Below are positions 27,873-37,722 of a DNA stretch of 64,000 nt, piece after piece. This stretch comes from an uncultured Bacteroidota bacterium (GTDB taxonomy: Bacteria; Bacteroidota; Bacteroidia; Flavobacteriales; Flavobacteriaceae). The notes beneath the pieces are model-generated. The model did not search any database. It saw nothing but the letters and a program-made list of their open reading frames with translations, and was not told where the DNA came from. Numbering within the stretch: position 1 is the first letter of the stretch; each line of letters opens with the position of its first letter. A program made the translations under genes and the position numbers. Where the stretch lies: the NCBI GenBank assembly GCA_902526075.1, contig CABZJM010000004.1, positions 1 to 64,000 on the forward strand, in the 5' to 3' direction.

Positions 27873-30800
27873 ATGAGAATGAGAAATTTTATATTAATAT
27901 CAATTTTTTTGTTTCTTTTTCAAAACCTCGGCTTTGCTCAATTTGTTACTATTGACAATTACTCGGTTAATAATCTTGGTCAAGCTCAATTATCCATTCA
28001 GGGGCAGCAAGGCAAATACTATATTCTTCACGCACAACACAACTCGGAATTTAATTGGGCGACGTCACTTACCATTGGCTTAAATGGCACTATGATTATT
28101 TCGGAATCATCACAGGCCTATCCGCTAGAAAACTATTCTATAACAGAGCACGATATCGACAACCCTGATGATTATGATGGGGACGGAATTGATGATATCA
28201 CAGAATTTAATAACATGCCAACTGATTCACCCTTCAATTATGCGCCAGCGATTGATTTTATAGATGGATCAACGTCAATACCTGATGCTGAGACATTTAT
28301 GGAGCTGGCCACTGTTAATAATGTAAGTTGGGCCCCCTTTTTAGATGATCAGCTTTATGTTAAGTTTGGAATATTAGACAGAGACACACCTAATCCGAAA
28401 GTTTATTTTATTAACAGTAATACATATACAATTCACGCCAGCTTTTGGAATGGCATAGGTGCTTCAGTTATTGGAGATGACGCATCTGGTGAAATCGTTT
28501 TTAATCCAAATACAATATTGCCAACAGGGATAATTGGAACGTATTCTTTTAATTTCTCTTTTGGTGACGCTTATAATTTTGAGGACACCCAAAGAACTTA
28601 TGAATTATTAGTAGCAAGCATGCCATTTCTGCAAAACAATATGAACCATTTTATAGGACAGGCAGATGAAAATGACCACTTAAACAATCACGCTGATGAA
28701 TTTCTAGATTCAAGATTTGATGTGGTTTTGGAGACTGATGTTTTTGCTGAAGTGAACTATATACCCTTTCATTTAGCCGAAGGATATGGATATTTTAGAC
28801 ACATGCAAAATCTAAATGAGACCCCCGGAAGTAGAGATATCGTTCTTTATGATGCCTTGCCAAATTCATTGCCCAGGGTTGGAGGTATCATAACATCTGT
28901 TATTCAAACACCGCTATCTCATGTAAACCTTAGGGCAATTCAGGATAATGTTCCCAACGCATATATAGCTGATCCCCTTTCTATAAACGAAATAGCAAGC
29001 TTACTAAACGGCTACATATATTATAAGGTTGAAAATGAAAGCTATGAAATAAGAGAAGCTACATTAGATGAGGTTAATGACTGGTATGAAAATATTAGAC
29101 CATCTGAACCACAGTTTCCAATACGTGATTTGAGTATCACTGAAATACTACCTCTTTCGGATATTGATTTCGAAATGTCAACCGCATTTGGTGCAAAATG
29201 TGCAAATGTTGCAACGATGAGGACATTCCAATTTCCAGATGGTACTATTCCAGACGGATTCGGTATTCCATTTTATTATTATGATGAATTTATGCAGTTT
29301 AACAACTTTTATGAGGAAGTCCAAATAATGATTGACAACCCTAGTTTCCAATATGATATAAATTTTAGGGTCGATCGGCTTCAAACCCTACGTACAGCAA
29401 TTAAAGACGCGCCTATGCCTCAGTGGATGTTAGACGACCTTCAAGCCATGCATGATGCTTTTCCAGAAGGTACGGCTGTTCGAGTTAGATCCAGTACCAA
29501 CAATGAAGATCTTCCTGGATTTAGCGGAGCCGGACTATATACATCTAAGACCCAATATTCTGATGAGGGCCATATTTCAAAATCTGTAAAGCAAGTTTTT
29601 GCCAGTATGTGGAATTTTAGGGCTTACGAAGAAAGAGATTTTTATAGAATTGATCATTTCTCAGCAGCTATGGGACTACTCTGCCATCCGAACTATCAGC
29701 AAGAACAATCGAATGGTGTGGGAATAAGTATTGACCCAATTTATGAAACCGAGGATACGTTTTATCTAAACACCCAAGTTGGTGAATCATTGATAACTAA
29801 CCCAGATCCAAATTCTGTTCCTGAGGAAATTTTACTATACAGAGATCCTACACAGTCAGGCGGCTATTTAGTTTTAAGGCTTTCAAACTTAGTAAATGCA
29901 GGAGAGCTTATAATGGATGACGAATACCTAAATCAAATGCGAGACTATTTGACTGTAATTCATGATGAATTTGCCATACTTTACGATGTTGCCGGTCAAG
30001 AGGACTTTGCTATGGATATTGAATATAAAGTCACAGCCCAAAACCAACTAGCCATCAAACAAGCTAGGCCATGGGTATCCTTCTGGGCAGACATTAACGG
30101 CGACTATGATTTGGCCGTTGATGCAATAATAAACCCTGAGACATCGTCAAGCTTAGGAGATGATGAACTTGTAATGGTTACTATTGCAAATTATGGATTA
30201 AACGAGATAAGTAATTTTGAAATTCAACTTGTTTTTGGTGATGAAATAGTTGAAACGATTACGATAACTGAGATTATCGAGCCTTTTGAAGAATCAAATT
30301 TTCAATTTACAATTCCAATAGATTTATCAAACAGTGGTGATTATGAAATTACGGTTAATCTTAGTCATCCTGATGATGTATATGAGAATAACGATTCATT
30401 AACAACCACGGTAAGTAACATACTACATTATGATGCTTCACTAGAAATAGATGCCCTTAGAGTTTTATGTGGCGATGTAGTTGAAGTAGATTTGACGATT
30501 TCTAATTTAGGAGATACAACAATTAACGAAATTGAAATTGAGACCTTGGTAAATGGAGTTTCAACATCCGTTAATTACGGGTCTTTCGATATTGCATATT
30601 TAGAACAGGAAAATATTACGCTGGTTTTGGATCAAAATCTTCAAGGATCAAATGATATCTTATTAGATATAATCTCTCTTAACAATCAAAATGATGAAAA
30701 CACTGCAAATGACATTGTCACAACTACAACAACACTAGAATCATCATATAATATTGTTACTTTCATTATTAATCCTGACAACTACCCCGAAGAAACTTCT

Positions 30801-32570
30801 TGGAAGTTATATGACAGTACGACAAACGAAATTGTTCACACAGGCTCATTAAATTCAGACACAGATTATTATATCGAAGACATTTGTGTAAATTTTGACT
30901 CGTGTTTTACCCTGGATTTCTTTGACTCATATGGTGATGGTATTTGTTGTGGGTATGGTGAAGGGAATTTTATGATGATTGATTTAAATGGAAATGTGAT
31001 TTTTGAGAATGATGGCATTTTTGATAATTTTACACAGGAAACATTTTGTTTAGGTGAAAATGGATGTGAAATTACAGCTGAAGTCAATGTTACAAATACA
31101 AGCTCTGAGGACATTAATGACGGACTGATTTCAATTGTTGTTTCATCAGGGGTTGGTCCATATCAGTATAGTATTGACGGAGGCTTAAATTACTCGCAAT
31201 CAAACACCTTTACAGACTTGACACCAGGCAACTACAATGTTTCAATCATTGGATCTGCAGGTACATGTGAGTTTGAACAAGATGTTGCAATTCAGTTTTG
31301 CAGCTTAACAGCCGTTGATGTACAAGCCACTGGAGTTCCATCAAGTATATCAATAGATGGAAGTATTACAATAACTCCAAATTCTGGTGTTGGCCCTTAT
31401 CAGTATAGCATCGATGGAGGACAGACCTTCTTCGATGATAACTTCTTCCCAGACTTGCCTTCTGGGCTATATAACGTTGTTGTGATTGACTCACAAAACA
31501 TATGTTCATTTGAGGATTCGGTTCGAGTTGAAATTGAATCCGTAATAATAAATGAGATTAATTATAGGTCTGGTGATGAATTTAGCCCAAATGATTGGAT
31601 AGAGTTATATAATCCGAAATCATACCCAATTGACTTATCAGATTGGCAAATTAGAGATGATAATAACAACCACATTTACTATATTCCAGAGTCAATACAA
31701 ATTGAATCTGAAGGCTTCCTTGTAATTGTTCGTGATGAGCTAGATTTTAGTAGCTCATATCCAGGAATTCCGTACATAGGTGAATTAGGTTTTGGTCTAG
31801 GTGGTTCTGATGCGGTCAGATTATTTAATTCAGCAAGTAAACTAATTGATCAGGTTGATTATGACACTGATAATTCCAATCCAAATTGCGATCATACTCT
31901 AAATATGATTGATTCTTACGGAGATGGTTGGAACGGAAATGCTGTATCGGTTGTGGTTAACGGCCAAATTGTAGTTGAGGAAGCAACATTTCAAAACGGA
32001 TATTTTGAAGATATTTTATTTGAAGCCACTCATGGAGACACAATTCAGCTAATCTGGTATTCTGGAAGTTGGTCAGAAGAAGTTTCCTTTGAAATTATCG
32101 ACGGTAACGGTAATTTAATTTCATCAGGACAGTATGGAGATACTTTAGAAGATGAAAATGTGTTAGCATTTTGTTCTGAAAATGTTTCAGATTGGGATCT
32201 ATGTGCTGACGGGACAGGCTATACATTAGAGCTAATCAGTCCAGAATTGGACAACTCAGTTGCCGAAAATTGGGACTGTATCAATGAGTTTGGAAGCCCT
32301 AATGCCCCAAATACCTCAAACTTGTCAATACCATCAGATATTCAGCTTGATAATGTAAGAATTTATCCTAATCCTGTAGATTACATTTTACAGATTAGCG
32401 GTAATCTAGAATCCTACAATGTTGAAATTTATTCCTTAACCGGTCAAAAGCTTTATACAGCATTTAATATTTCAAATGTTGATATGAGTCTATATGCAAG
32501 TGGTATTTATATTATAAAAGTTTATCATGGTAATTCAATCACAATAAAACGTATAATAAAGTCTAATTAA
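27873..32570 (+). CDS. T9SS-exported protein with PEP-synthase-like core and lamin-tail domain
   Basis: Protein of 1565 residues with signal peptide (MRMRNFILISIFLFLFQ) and a type-A T9SS sorting domain at the end (VRIYPNPVDYIL ... SIYIIKVY-like strand). Residues about 330-375 resemble the PEP-utiliser swivelling domain with candidate His350 in TPLSHVNLRA. Residues about 430-735 resemble the pyruvate phosphate dikinase ATP-grasp fold with AVRVRSSTNNEDLPGFSGAG and a terminal AIKQARPW. After that come CARDB-like beta-sandwich repeats (about 740-960), two DSYGDG-containing modules, two SprB-like repeats (GPYQYSIDGG) and a lamin-tail domain (about 1228-1330, VIINEINYRSGD). Export of an ATP-grasp enzyme is odd because substrates are cytosolic; it may be a structural or adhesive derivative. 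Confidence 0.85.
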   Translation: MRMRNFILISIFLFLFQNLGFAQFVTIDNYSVNNLGQAQLSIQGQQGKYYILHAQHNSEFNWATSLTIGLNGTMIISESSQAYPLENYSITEHDIDNPDDYDGDGIDDITEFNNMPTDSPFNYAPAIDFIDGSTSIPDAETFMELATVNNVSWAPFLDDQLYVKFGILDRDTPNPKVYFINSNTYTIHASFWNGIGASVIGDDASGEIVFNPNTILPTGIIGTYSFNFSFGDAYNFEDTQRTYELLVASMPFLQNNMNHFIGQADENDHLNNHADEFLDSRFDVVLETDVFAEVNYIPFHLAEGYGYFRHMQNLNETPGSRDIVLYDALPNSLPRVGGIITSVIQTPLSHVNLRAIQDNVPNAYIADPLSINEIASLLNGYIYYKVENESYEIREATLDEVNDWYENIRPSEPQFPIRDLSITEILPLSDIDFEMSTAFGAKCANVATMRTFQFPDGTIPDGFGIPFYYYDEFMQFNNFYEEVQIMIDNPSFQYDINFRVDRLQTLRTAIKDAPMPQWMLDDLQAMHDAFPEGTAVRVRSSTNNEDLPGFSGAGLYTSKTQYSDEGHISKSVKQVFASMWNFRAYEERDFYRIDHFSAAMGLLCHPNYQQEQSNGVGISIDPIYETEDTFYLNTQVGESLITNPDPNSVPEEILLYRDPTQSGGYLVLRLSNLVNAGELIMDDEYLNQMRDYLTVIHDEFAILYDVAGQEDFAMDIEYKVTAQNQLAIKQARPWVSFWADINGDYDLAVDAIINPETSSSLGDDELVMVTIANYGLNEISNFEIQLVFGDEIVETITITEIIEPFEESNFQFTIPIDLSNSGDYEITVNLSHPDDVYENNDSLTTTVSNILHYDASLEIDALRVLCGDVVEVDLTISNLGDTTINEIEIETLVNGVSTSVNYGSFDIAYLEQENITLVLDQNLQGSNDILLDIISLNNQNDENTANDIVTTTTTLESSYNIVTFIINPDNYPEETSWKLYDSTTNEIVHTGSLNSDTDYYIEDICVNFDSCFTLDFFDSYGDGICCGYGEGNFMMIDLNGNVIFENDGIFDNFTQETFCLGENGCEITAEVNVTNTSSEDINDGLISIVVSSGVGPYQYSIDGGLNYSQSNTFTDLTPGNYNVSIIGSAGTCEFEQDVAIQFCSLTAVDVQATGVPSSISIDGSITITPNSGVGPYQYSIDGGQTFFDDNFFPDLPSGLYNVVVIDSQNICSFEDSVRVEIESVIINEINYRSGDEFSPNDWIELYNPKSYPIDLSDWQIRDDNNNHIYYIPESIQIESEGFLVIVRDELDFSSSYPGIPYIGELGFGLGGSDAVRLFNSASKLIDQVDYDTDNSNPNCDHTLNMIDSYGDGWNGNAVSVVVNGQIVVEEATFQNGYFEDILFEATHGDTIQLIWYSGSWSEEVSFEIIDGNGNLISSGQYGDTLEDENVLAFCSENVSDWDLCADGTGYTLELISPELDNSVAENWDCINEFGSPNAPNTSNLSIPSDIQLDNVRIYPNPVDYILQISGNLESYNVEIYSLTGQKLYTAFNISNVDMSLYASGIYIIKVYHGNSITIKRIIKSN

Positions 32571-33661
32571 TTTTTATTAATAAACTTTCTCTCAATTCTT
32601 TCAGATAAATTGGTTAAAATTTCATAAGAAATAGTTCCAACAGTTTTTGCAAAATACTCAGCATTATTTTCCTTATTAAATATAATCACCTCATCTCCTT
32701 CCACAGACTTGATTCCGTTTAGGTTTACCATGAATACATCCATACAAATATTACCAATTACTTTTGCCTTTTTATTATTTATTATAACATAAGCACTTTT
32801 TGAAAATGATCTACTAATTCCGTCGGCGTGCCCTAGGGGAATTACACCAACCCTTATTTGTTTCTCACATAAAAAGGCCCTGTTATATCCGATTGAATCC
32901 CCCTTTTTTGCTTCAATTATTTGAGCAATAACAGACTTTAATGTGTGAACCGGCCTTAATTCTTTATTCAACTCATTATTATATCCATATAATCCAATTC
33001 CAGATCTCACCATATCAAATTCACACTCAGGATAATTATAAATTCCAGATGTATTTGACATATGAAGAAAAGGGTTATATGAGAGCTGGGATTTTATATT
33101 TGAGGAGATTTTTTTAAATAAATTTATCTGAGAAAATGTAAACTTTGATTCTTGAGGATCTTCAGTTGCAGCTAAATGAGAATAGATACTTACTAATTTA
33201 ATAGAATCACAATTCTTGATTTTATTTATTGCCTTTTCAGTTTCTTTTTCATTAAATCCAACTCTGTTCAGACCAGTATTTATTTTGAAATGACATGGAT
33301 AGTTTTTTGTTTTATTAGAGCTTAAATAATCTATAAAGTTTTCAAGAAAATAAAATGAATATAAGCTAGGCTCTAAATGATTTTTTATAATTTCCTTGAA
33401 GGATGCAACTTGTGGAAGCAGCACTAATATTGGAGTTTTAATTCCTGATTTTCTCAGAGCAACACCTTCGCTTGCAAATGCAACAGAAAAATAATCTACC
33501 CCTAGGGATGCTAATTTTCTAGCAACTTCTAAACTGCTAGACCCATATCCATTTGCTTTTACCACAGCCATGAATTTTGTTCGAGAACTTAGTTTGGAAG
33601 AAATTATATTAAAGTTGTGCTCAAGAGCTTTAAGATTAATTTCTAATACACTTTTTTTCAA
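32567..33661 (-). CDS. alr: Alanine racemase
   Basis: PLP-dependent enzyme producing D-alanine for peptidoglycan; 364 residues. The PLP lysine is in AVVKANGYG; the C-terminal beta-domain has VGVIPLGHADG and ICMDVFMVNL. It overlaps the tdk stop by 4 bp (ATGA), indicating translational coupling. Its stop overlaps the convergent 1565-residue gene by 4 bp. Confidence 0.96.
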   Translation of the reverse strand: MKKSVLEINLKALEHNFNIISSKLSSRTKFMAVVKANGYGSSSLEVARKLASLGVDYFSVAFASEGVALRKSGIKTPILVLLPQVASFKEIIKNHLEPSLYSFYFLENFIDYLSSNKTKNYPCHFKINTGLNRVGFNEKETEKAINKIKNCDSIKLVSIYSHLAATEDPQESKFTFSQINLFKKISSNIKSQLSYNPFLHMSNTSGIYNYPECEFDMVRSGIGLYGYNNELNKELRPVHTLKSVIAQIIEAKKGDSIGYNRAFLCEKQIRVGVIPLGHADGISRSFSKSAYVIINNKKAKVIGNICMDVFMVNLNGIKSVEGDEVIIFNKENNAEYFAKTVGTISYEILTNLSERIERKFINKN

Positions 33662-34263
33662 TCTTTATTTTTTTTCTTGAAACTTTTTTTGGTTGACTTT
33701 TTAACAAACGCTGCGCGACTCAAAGGCATGTATTCATCACCTTTTCCAAGCAGAATCCTTTTTTTACTCTTTGTTTTTCTATAACTATATTGAGCGAGAC
33801 CGCCCGTCTTTGGACATATAGCATGCACCTTGGTGACATATTCAGATGTTGCCATAAGATTAGCCATATTTTTAAATGGAACGCCCTTATAATCCATATC
33901 TAATCCAGCTACGATAACCCTTACTCCCTGATTAGCAAGCGCATTACAAACCTCAACAATACCATCATCGAAAAATTGTGCCTCATCAATTCCTATTACT
34001 TTAAAACCTTTAACTTTTTTATAAATTTCTTCAGACCTTTTGATTGTTTTGCACTCAATAACTGTATCATCATGTGACACTACAATGTTTTTTCTGTCTC
34101 TTGTATCTAGTTTTGGTTTAAAAATAATTACATTCAAGTTTGCGTATTTAGCCCTACGAATTCTTCTTATCAACTCTTCTGTTTTTCCAGAAAACATTGA
34201 TCCACAAACAACTTCGATCCATCCGGTTTGTTTGCTAAAGTTTAAAGTATTTTCAAGAAACAT
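33658..34263 (-). CDS. tdk: Thymidine kinase (type II)
   Basis: Phosphorylates thymidine in the salvage pathway; 201 residues. Walker A is VCGSMFSGKTEELIRRI and Walker B VIGIDEAQFF. The C-terminal lasso region (SYRKTKSKKRILLGKGDEY) retains only one Cys (ICPKTGG), so the usual four-cysteine zinc site is missing. First gene of the tdk-alr operon. Confidence 0.95.
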   Translation of the reverse strand: MFLENTLNFSKQTGWIEVVCGSMFSGKTEELIRRIRRAKYANLNVIIFKPKLDTRDRKNIVVSHDDTVIECKTIKRSEEIYKKVKGFKVIGIDEAQFFDDGIVEVCNALANQGVRVIVAGLDMDYKGVPFKNMANLMATSEYVTKVHAICPKTGGLAQYSYRKTKSKKRILLGKGDEYMPLSRAAFVKKSTKKSFKKKNKD

Positions 34264-34376
34264 TTCGTAAATTTAAAAAAGTTGATAGCTTAATTGATTC
34301 TTAAAATTGAATCAAATAAATTTAGTAAAAAACAAGCTGATATTAACCTAAGTTAAATTTAATTTAAAGATTTTTA

Positions 34377-35045
34377 ATGAGTAAGCTATTCATTGTACCA
34401 ACACCTATAGGTAATTTAGGTGATATTACATTTAGAGCAATTGAAACTCTTAAATCAGTTGATTTAATTTTAGCTGAAGATAGCAGAACCTCACTAAAAC
34501 TGCTGAAATACTACAATATTGAAAATAATGTTGAGTCTTATCACATGCATAATGAGCACAAAAAGTTATATTCAATGATTGAAAAGCTAAATAGTGGTCT
34601 TGAGATAGCATTAATCTCTGATGCTGGAACACCTGGTATTTCTGACCCAGGTTTTTTATTGGTTCGTGAGTGTATAAAGAATAACATTGAGGTTGAATGC
34701 CTGCCTGGGGCAACAGCTTTGATTCCAGCACTGATTAATTCAGGTTTACCTTCTGATAGATTTGTATTCGAAGGCTTTCTGCCCGTAAAAAAGGGAAGAA
34801 CAAGGAGGCTAAAGGAAATTGCCGATGAAAAGAGAACAGTTATATTTTATGAATCACCCCATAGGATTTTAAAGACATTAAATGATTTACTAACCTACCA
34901 TAGTGAAGATAGTAGCATAAGTATTTCCAGAGAACTAACAAAGATGCATGAGGAAAACTTTCACGGAACAGTTAAAGAGTCAATTGAGTATTTTCAAAAA
35001 AAGAAACCAAAAGGAGAATTTGTAATTATCCTTTCACCAAACTAA
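34377..35045 (+). CDS. rsmI: 16S rRNA (cytidine-1402-2'-O)-methyltransferase
   Basis: SAM-dependent tetrapyrrole-methylase-fold enzyme, 222 residues, that 2'-O-methylates C1402 in the 16S P site. Signatures: FIVPTPIGNLGDITFRA at the N-terminus, AEDSRTS, ISDAGTPGISDPG and the CLPGATALIPAL segment. ATG start at 34377. It leads a tightly packed plus-strand run of five genes to 37667. Confidence 0.97.
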   Translation: MSKLFIVPTPIGNLGDITFRAIETLKSVDLILAEDSRTSLKLLKYYNIENNVESYHMHNEHKKLYSMIEKLNSGLEIALISDAGTPGISDPGFLLVRECIKNNIEVECLPGATALIPALINSGLPSDRFVFEGFLPVKKGRTRRLKEIADEKRTVIFYESPHRILKTLNDLLTYHSEDSSISISRELTKMHEENFHGTVKESIEYFQKKKPKGEFVIILSPN

Positions 35046-35050
35046 AAAAT

Positions 35051-35467
35051 ATGGATACAAATACAGTTATTACAAATTGGAAAAAAGGAACGACAGAGTT
35101 TGAGTGTATTAACCCAAATGGTATTTCAACGGTTCTTGGAACTAGTTCAGATGGAGAAAAAAAAATAGCTTCACCAAAAGCAATTATGCTAGCGTCTTTG
35201 GCAGTATGCTCAGCACTAGATGTTATAGCAATTCTCAAAAAGATGCGAGTTGAATTAGATGATTTTAAAATAAATACAACTGCACGCTTAACTGACGAGC
35301 ACCCAAGATATTATGATGAAGTTACAGTGGAGTATCATTTTTTTGGAGAAGATTTAGACAAAGATAAAATAGAAAAATCTGTTGATTTATCTGTTACTAG
35401 GTATTGTGGAGTAATGGAAATGTTTAGGGGTTTTTCCAAAGTTAAAATTGAAATTAAGTACAATTAA
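35051..35467 (+). CDS. OsmC-family protein
   Basis: OsmC/Ohr fold of 138 residues; both redox cysteines are visible (AVCSALDV and TRYCGVMEM), consistent with thiol-dependent peroxide reduction. It begins 5 bp after rsmI and is cotranscribed with it. The substrate (organic peroxide or other) cannot be told. Confidence 0.88.
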   Translation: MDTNTVITNWKKGTTEFECINPNGISTVLGTSSDGEKKIASPKAIMLASLAVCSALDVIAILKKMRVELDDFKINTTARLTDEHPRYYDEVTVEYHFFGEDLDKDKIEKSVDLSVTRYCGVMEMFRGFSKVKIEIKYN

Positions 35468-35470
35468 AAA

Positions 35471-36250
35471 TTGCTAGCAGAATTTAATAGACATATAAAT
35501 GATGGCAGGGTTAGTTTTGATGAAGCTAATCACGATTATTTTGTTGATGGTAAAAAGATTAAATTTTCGGTTACTGAAATAATTGATAAGTTTTTTCCAA
35601 AATTTGATAAGGCCTACTGGGCAGAGAGAAAGGCTAAAGAAAAATTAGAACTAGACCACATTGATTATGATTCTGAAATATTAGAGTCAGTTATAAAACA
35701 AATTTTGAATGGTTGGGAAAAAAAGAGAATTGATGCAGCATCAAAAGGGACTATATTACACGAGAGGATAGAAGACTTTTACAACTCTAAACTTCACAAT
35801 GATTATCCACCAGAGTTTGAATATTTCAAAAATTTCCACAATAAATATAAAAGATTAAAACCCTATAGAACAGAATGGAGAATTTATGACAAACATCTTT
35901 CATTGGCTGGTACAGTTGATATGGTTTATGAAAAAGAAAATGGCGAACTATTTATTTTTGATTGGAAAAGAACATCAAAACTAGTAGACCAAAACAATCA
36001 GCCAGTTCTAAAGGATTTTAACTTTGGATACGATGGCTTATCTCATATAGCTGATAATAGTTTTAATAGGTATTCTCTACAACAAAATGTTTATAAATGT
36101 ATAATTGAAAAGAATTATAAAAAGAAAATTAGCTCAATGAACTTACTAGTTTTACACCCAAAGTATAATGACTTTATTCATTTAAAATTACCGGATATGA
36201 AAAAAGAGGCAGAATTTTTGATTCATCAAGCAAAAGAGTTGACCAATTAG
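35471..36250 (+). CDS. PD-(D/E)XK nuclease-superfamily protein
   Basis: Protein of 259 residues. The core GTVDMVYE followed by FIFDWKRT matches the D...(D/E)xK nuclease motif of the RecB/Cas4-type branch; a preceding GTILHERIEDFY segment provides the extra conserved His/Glu region. No helicase or recombination partner is near, so the role (DNA repair, plasmid or phage restriction) is unknown. The start is TTG at 35471, 3 bp after the OsmC stop. Confidence 0.75.
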   Translation: MLAEFNRHINDGRVSFDEANHDYFVDGKKIKFSVTEIIDKFFPKFDKAYWAERKAKEKLELDHIDYDSEILESVIKQILNGWEKKRIDAASKGTILHERIEDFYNSKLHNDYPPEFEYFKNFHNKYKRLKPYRTEWRIYDKHLSLAGTVDMVYEKENGELFIFDWKRTSKLVDQNNQPVLKDFNFGYDGLSHIADNSFNRYSLQQNVYKCIIEKNYKKKISSMNLLVLHPKYNDFIHLKLPDMKKEAEFLIHQAKELTN

Positions 36251-36251
36251 C

Positions 36252-37514
36252 GTGGAAGAAAAATTAGACCCGTACGCAGCACTTAGATTTAAGGAGTTTA
36301 ATTTTTTCCTTATTATAAGGTTTATACTTGTTTTTGGATGGTCAATGCAGTTTATTATTGTTGAATGGGAGGTGTATAGTTTAACAAAAGACCCACTTTC
36401 TTTAGGCCTAATTGGCTTGGTTGAAGTTATTCCAGCCATTTCAACAGCACTGTTTGCGGGACATATAGTTGATCAACGGGAAAAAAAGATGTTATTTGTT
36501 CAGTGTATTTTAGCATTTCTGTTAGTTGCTATTGGCTATTATTTTATAACAAGCCCATATGTTTATGATAATTATGAAAATTCTCAAATCTTAACGGGAA
36601 TATATGTTTTAGTTTTTTTGGGAGGTTTTATAAGAGCTTTTATTGGCCCTACAATTTTTTCATTAGTTGCTTTGATTGTGCCAAAACGGGTTTACCCAAA
36701 TGCAGCAACTTGGAGTAGTTCAACTTGGCAACTAGCAGTTGTACTGGGTCCTGCATTTGCAGGGTTTTCTATTGCATGGATTGGGGTTAACAACTCGATG
36801 GGGATTGTGTTATCAACCATAGTAATTGGGCTTTTATTAATCGGATTTATAAAAAAGAAACCTATTTTAAACCCCAAGATTGGCGAACCAATATTTCAAA
36901 GTTTGAAAGCAGGACTAAACTTTGTATATAAAACAAAGGCTATCTTAGTTGCATTGACTCTTGATATGGTTGCTGTTTTATTTGGAGGAGCAATAGCACT
37001 ACTACCGATTTACGCACAAGACATATTAAATGTTGGCTCAGAGGGATTTGGAATTTTAAGAGCAGCACCAGCAGTAGGGTCGGTTTTAATGATGGTTGCC
37101 TCTGCACATATCCCGCTTACAAGGAATGCTGGTAAGAAGCTACTCTTTGCCATTTTTTGTTTTGGAATTTCGATAATTGTATTTGGGGTTTCTGATATAT
37201 TCTGGTTATCGGTATTTGCACTATTTATGTATGGATTAACCGATGGTGTATCAATGATTATTAGACAAACTATTTTACAATTAAAAACACCAGATGAATT
37301 TAGAGGAAGAGTTGCTTCCGTAAATTCAATATTTGTTGGTTCATCAAACGAGCTGGGTGCATTTGAAAGTGGGGCAACAGCAAAATTAATGGGAACAGTA
37401 CCTGCTGTGGTATTTGGAGGTGTAATGACAATATTAACAGTTGTGTTTACAGCAATTAAATTCCCGAAATTTAGAAAATTAGATTTAACAAAAGATATGA
37501 ATGAAAATAAATAA
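36252..37514 (+). CDS. MFS transporter (EntS-like)
   Basis: Twelve-helix major facilitator of 420 residues. The inter-helix GHIVDQREKK stretch corresponds to the loop 2-3 signature and RGRVASVNSIFVG near helix 10 is typical of the MFS_3/EntS branch, which includes siderophore and drug exporters. GTG start at 36252, 1 bp after the nuclease-like gene. The substrate is unknown. Confidence 0.88.
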   Translation: MEEKLDPYAALRFKEFNFFLIIRFILVFGWSMQFIIVEWEVYSLTKDPLSLGLIGLVEVIPAISTALFAGHIVDQREKKMLFVQCILAFLLVAIGYYFITSPYVYDNYENSQILTGIYVLVFLGGFIRAFIGPTIFSLVALIVPKRVYPNAATWSSSTWQLAVVLGPAFAGFSIAWIGVNNSMGIVLSTIVIGLLLIGFIKKKPILNPKIGEPIFQSLKAGLNFVYKTKAILVALTLDMVAVLFGGAIALLPIYAQDILNVGSEGFGILRAAPAVGSVLMMVASAHIPLTRNAGKKLLFAIFCFGISIIVFGVSDIFWLSVFALFMYGLTDGVSMIIRQTILQLKTPDEFRGRVASVNSIFVGSSNELGAFESGATAKLMGTVPAVVFGGVMTILTVVFTAIKFPKFRKLDLTKDMNENK

Positions 37515-37517
37515 ATT

Positions 37518-37667
37518 ATGATTACAGCTATGTATATAGTAGGAGGTTGTGTATTTGCAATATATATATTTCTTCAAATATGGGATATTCACAATCAAAA
37601 AAAGAGTGATAAAGACAATGATCTTGGTTATTATTCAAGACATAATCAGCCAAAAAAATTGGACTGA
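37518..37667 (+). CDS. Small single-pass membrane protein (49 aa), not in ORF track
   Basis: The ATG at 37518 lies 3 bp after the MFS stop and the frame runs to TGA at 37665-37667. The product begins with a hydrophobic segment (ITAMYIVGGCVFAIYIFL) and ends in a charged, hydrophilic tail (IWDIHNQKKSDKDND...). It is below the ORF-track threshold. Position, tight spacing in the rsmI operon and a one-helix profile support a real gene; function unknown. It could be an accessory to the transporter. Confidence 0.6.
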   Translation: MITAMYIVGGCVFAIYIFLQIWDIHNQKKSDKDNDLGYYSRHNQPKKLD

Positions 37668-37675
37668 GAAATGAC

Positions 37676-37706
37676 TTGACAAAACCTAAACAACTTATTA
37701 TCTTAA
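37676..37706 (+). promoter_or_regulatory. Putative promoter of the S74 protein-TonB receptor operon
   Basis: TTG at 37676-37678, a 20 bp spacer and TATCTTAA at 37699-37706, which keeps the TAnnTT part of the Bacteroidota -7 element. It predicts a leader of about 15 nt before the ATG at 37723. It marks the start of a new transcription unit after the rsmI operon. Confidence 0.5.
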
Positions 37707-37722
37707 CTTAAAAATATTCAAG

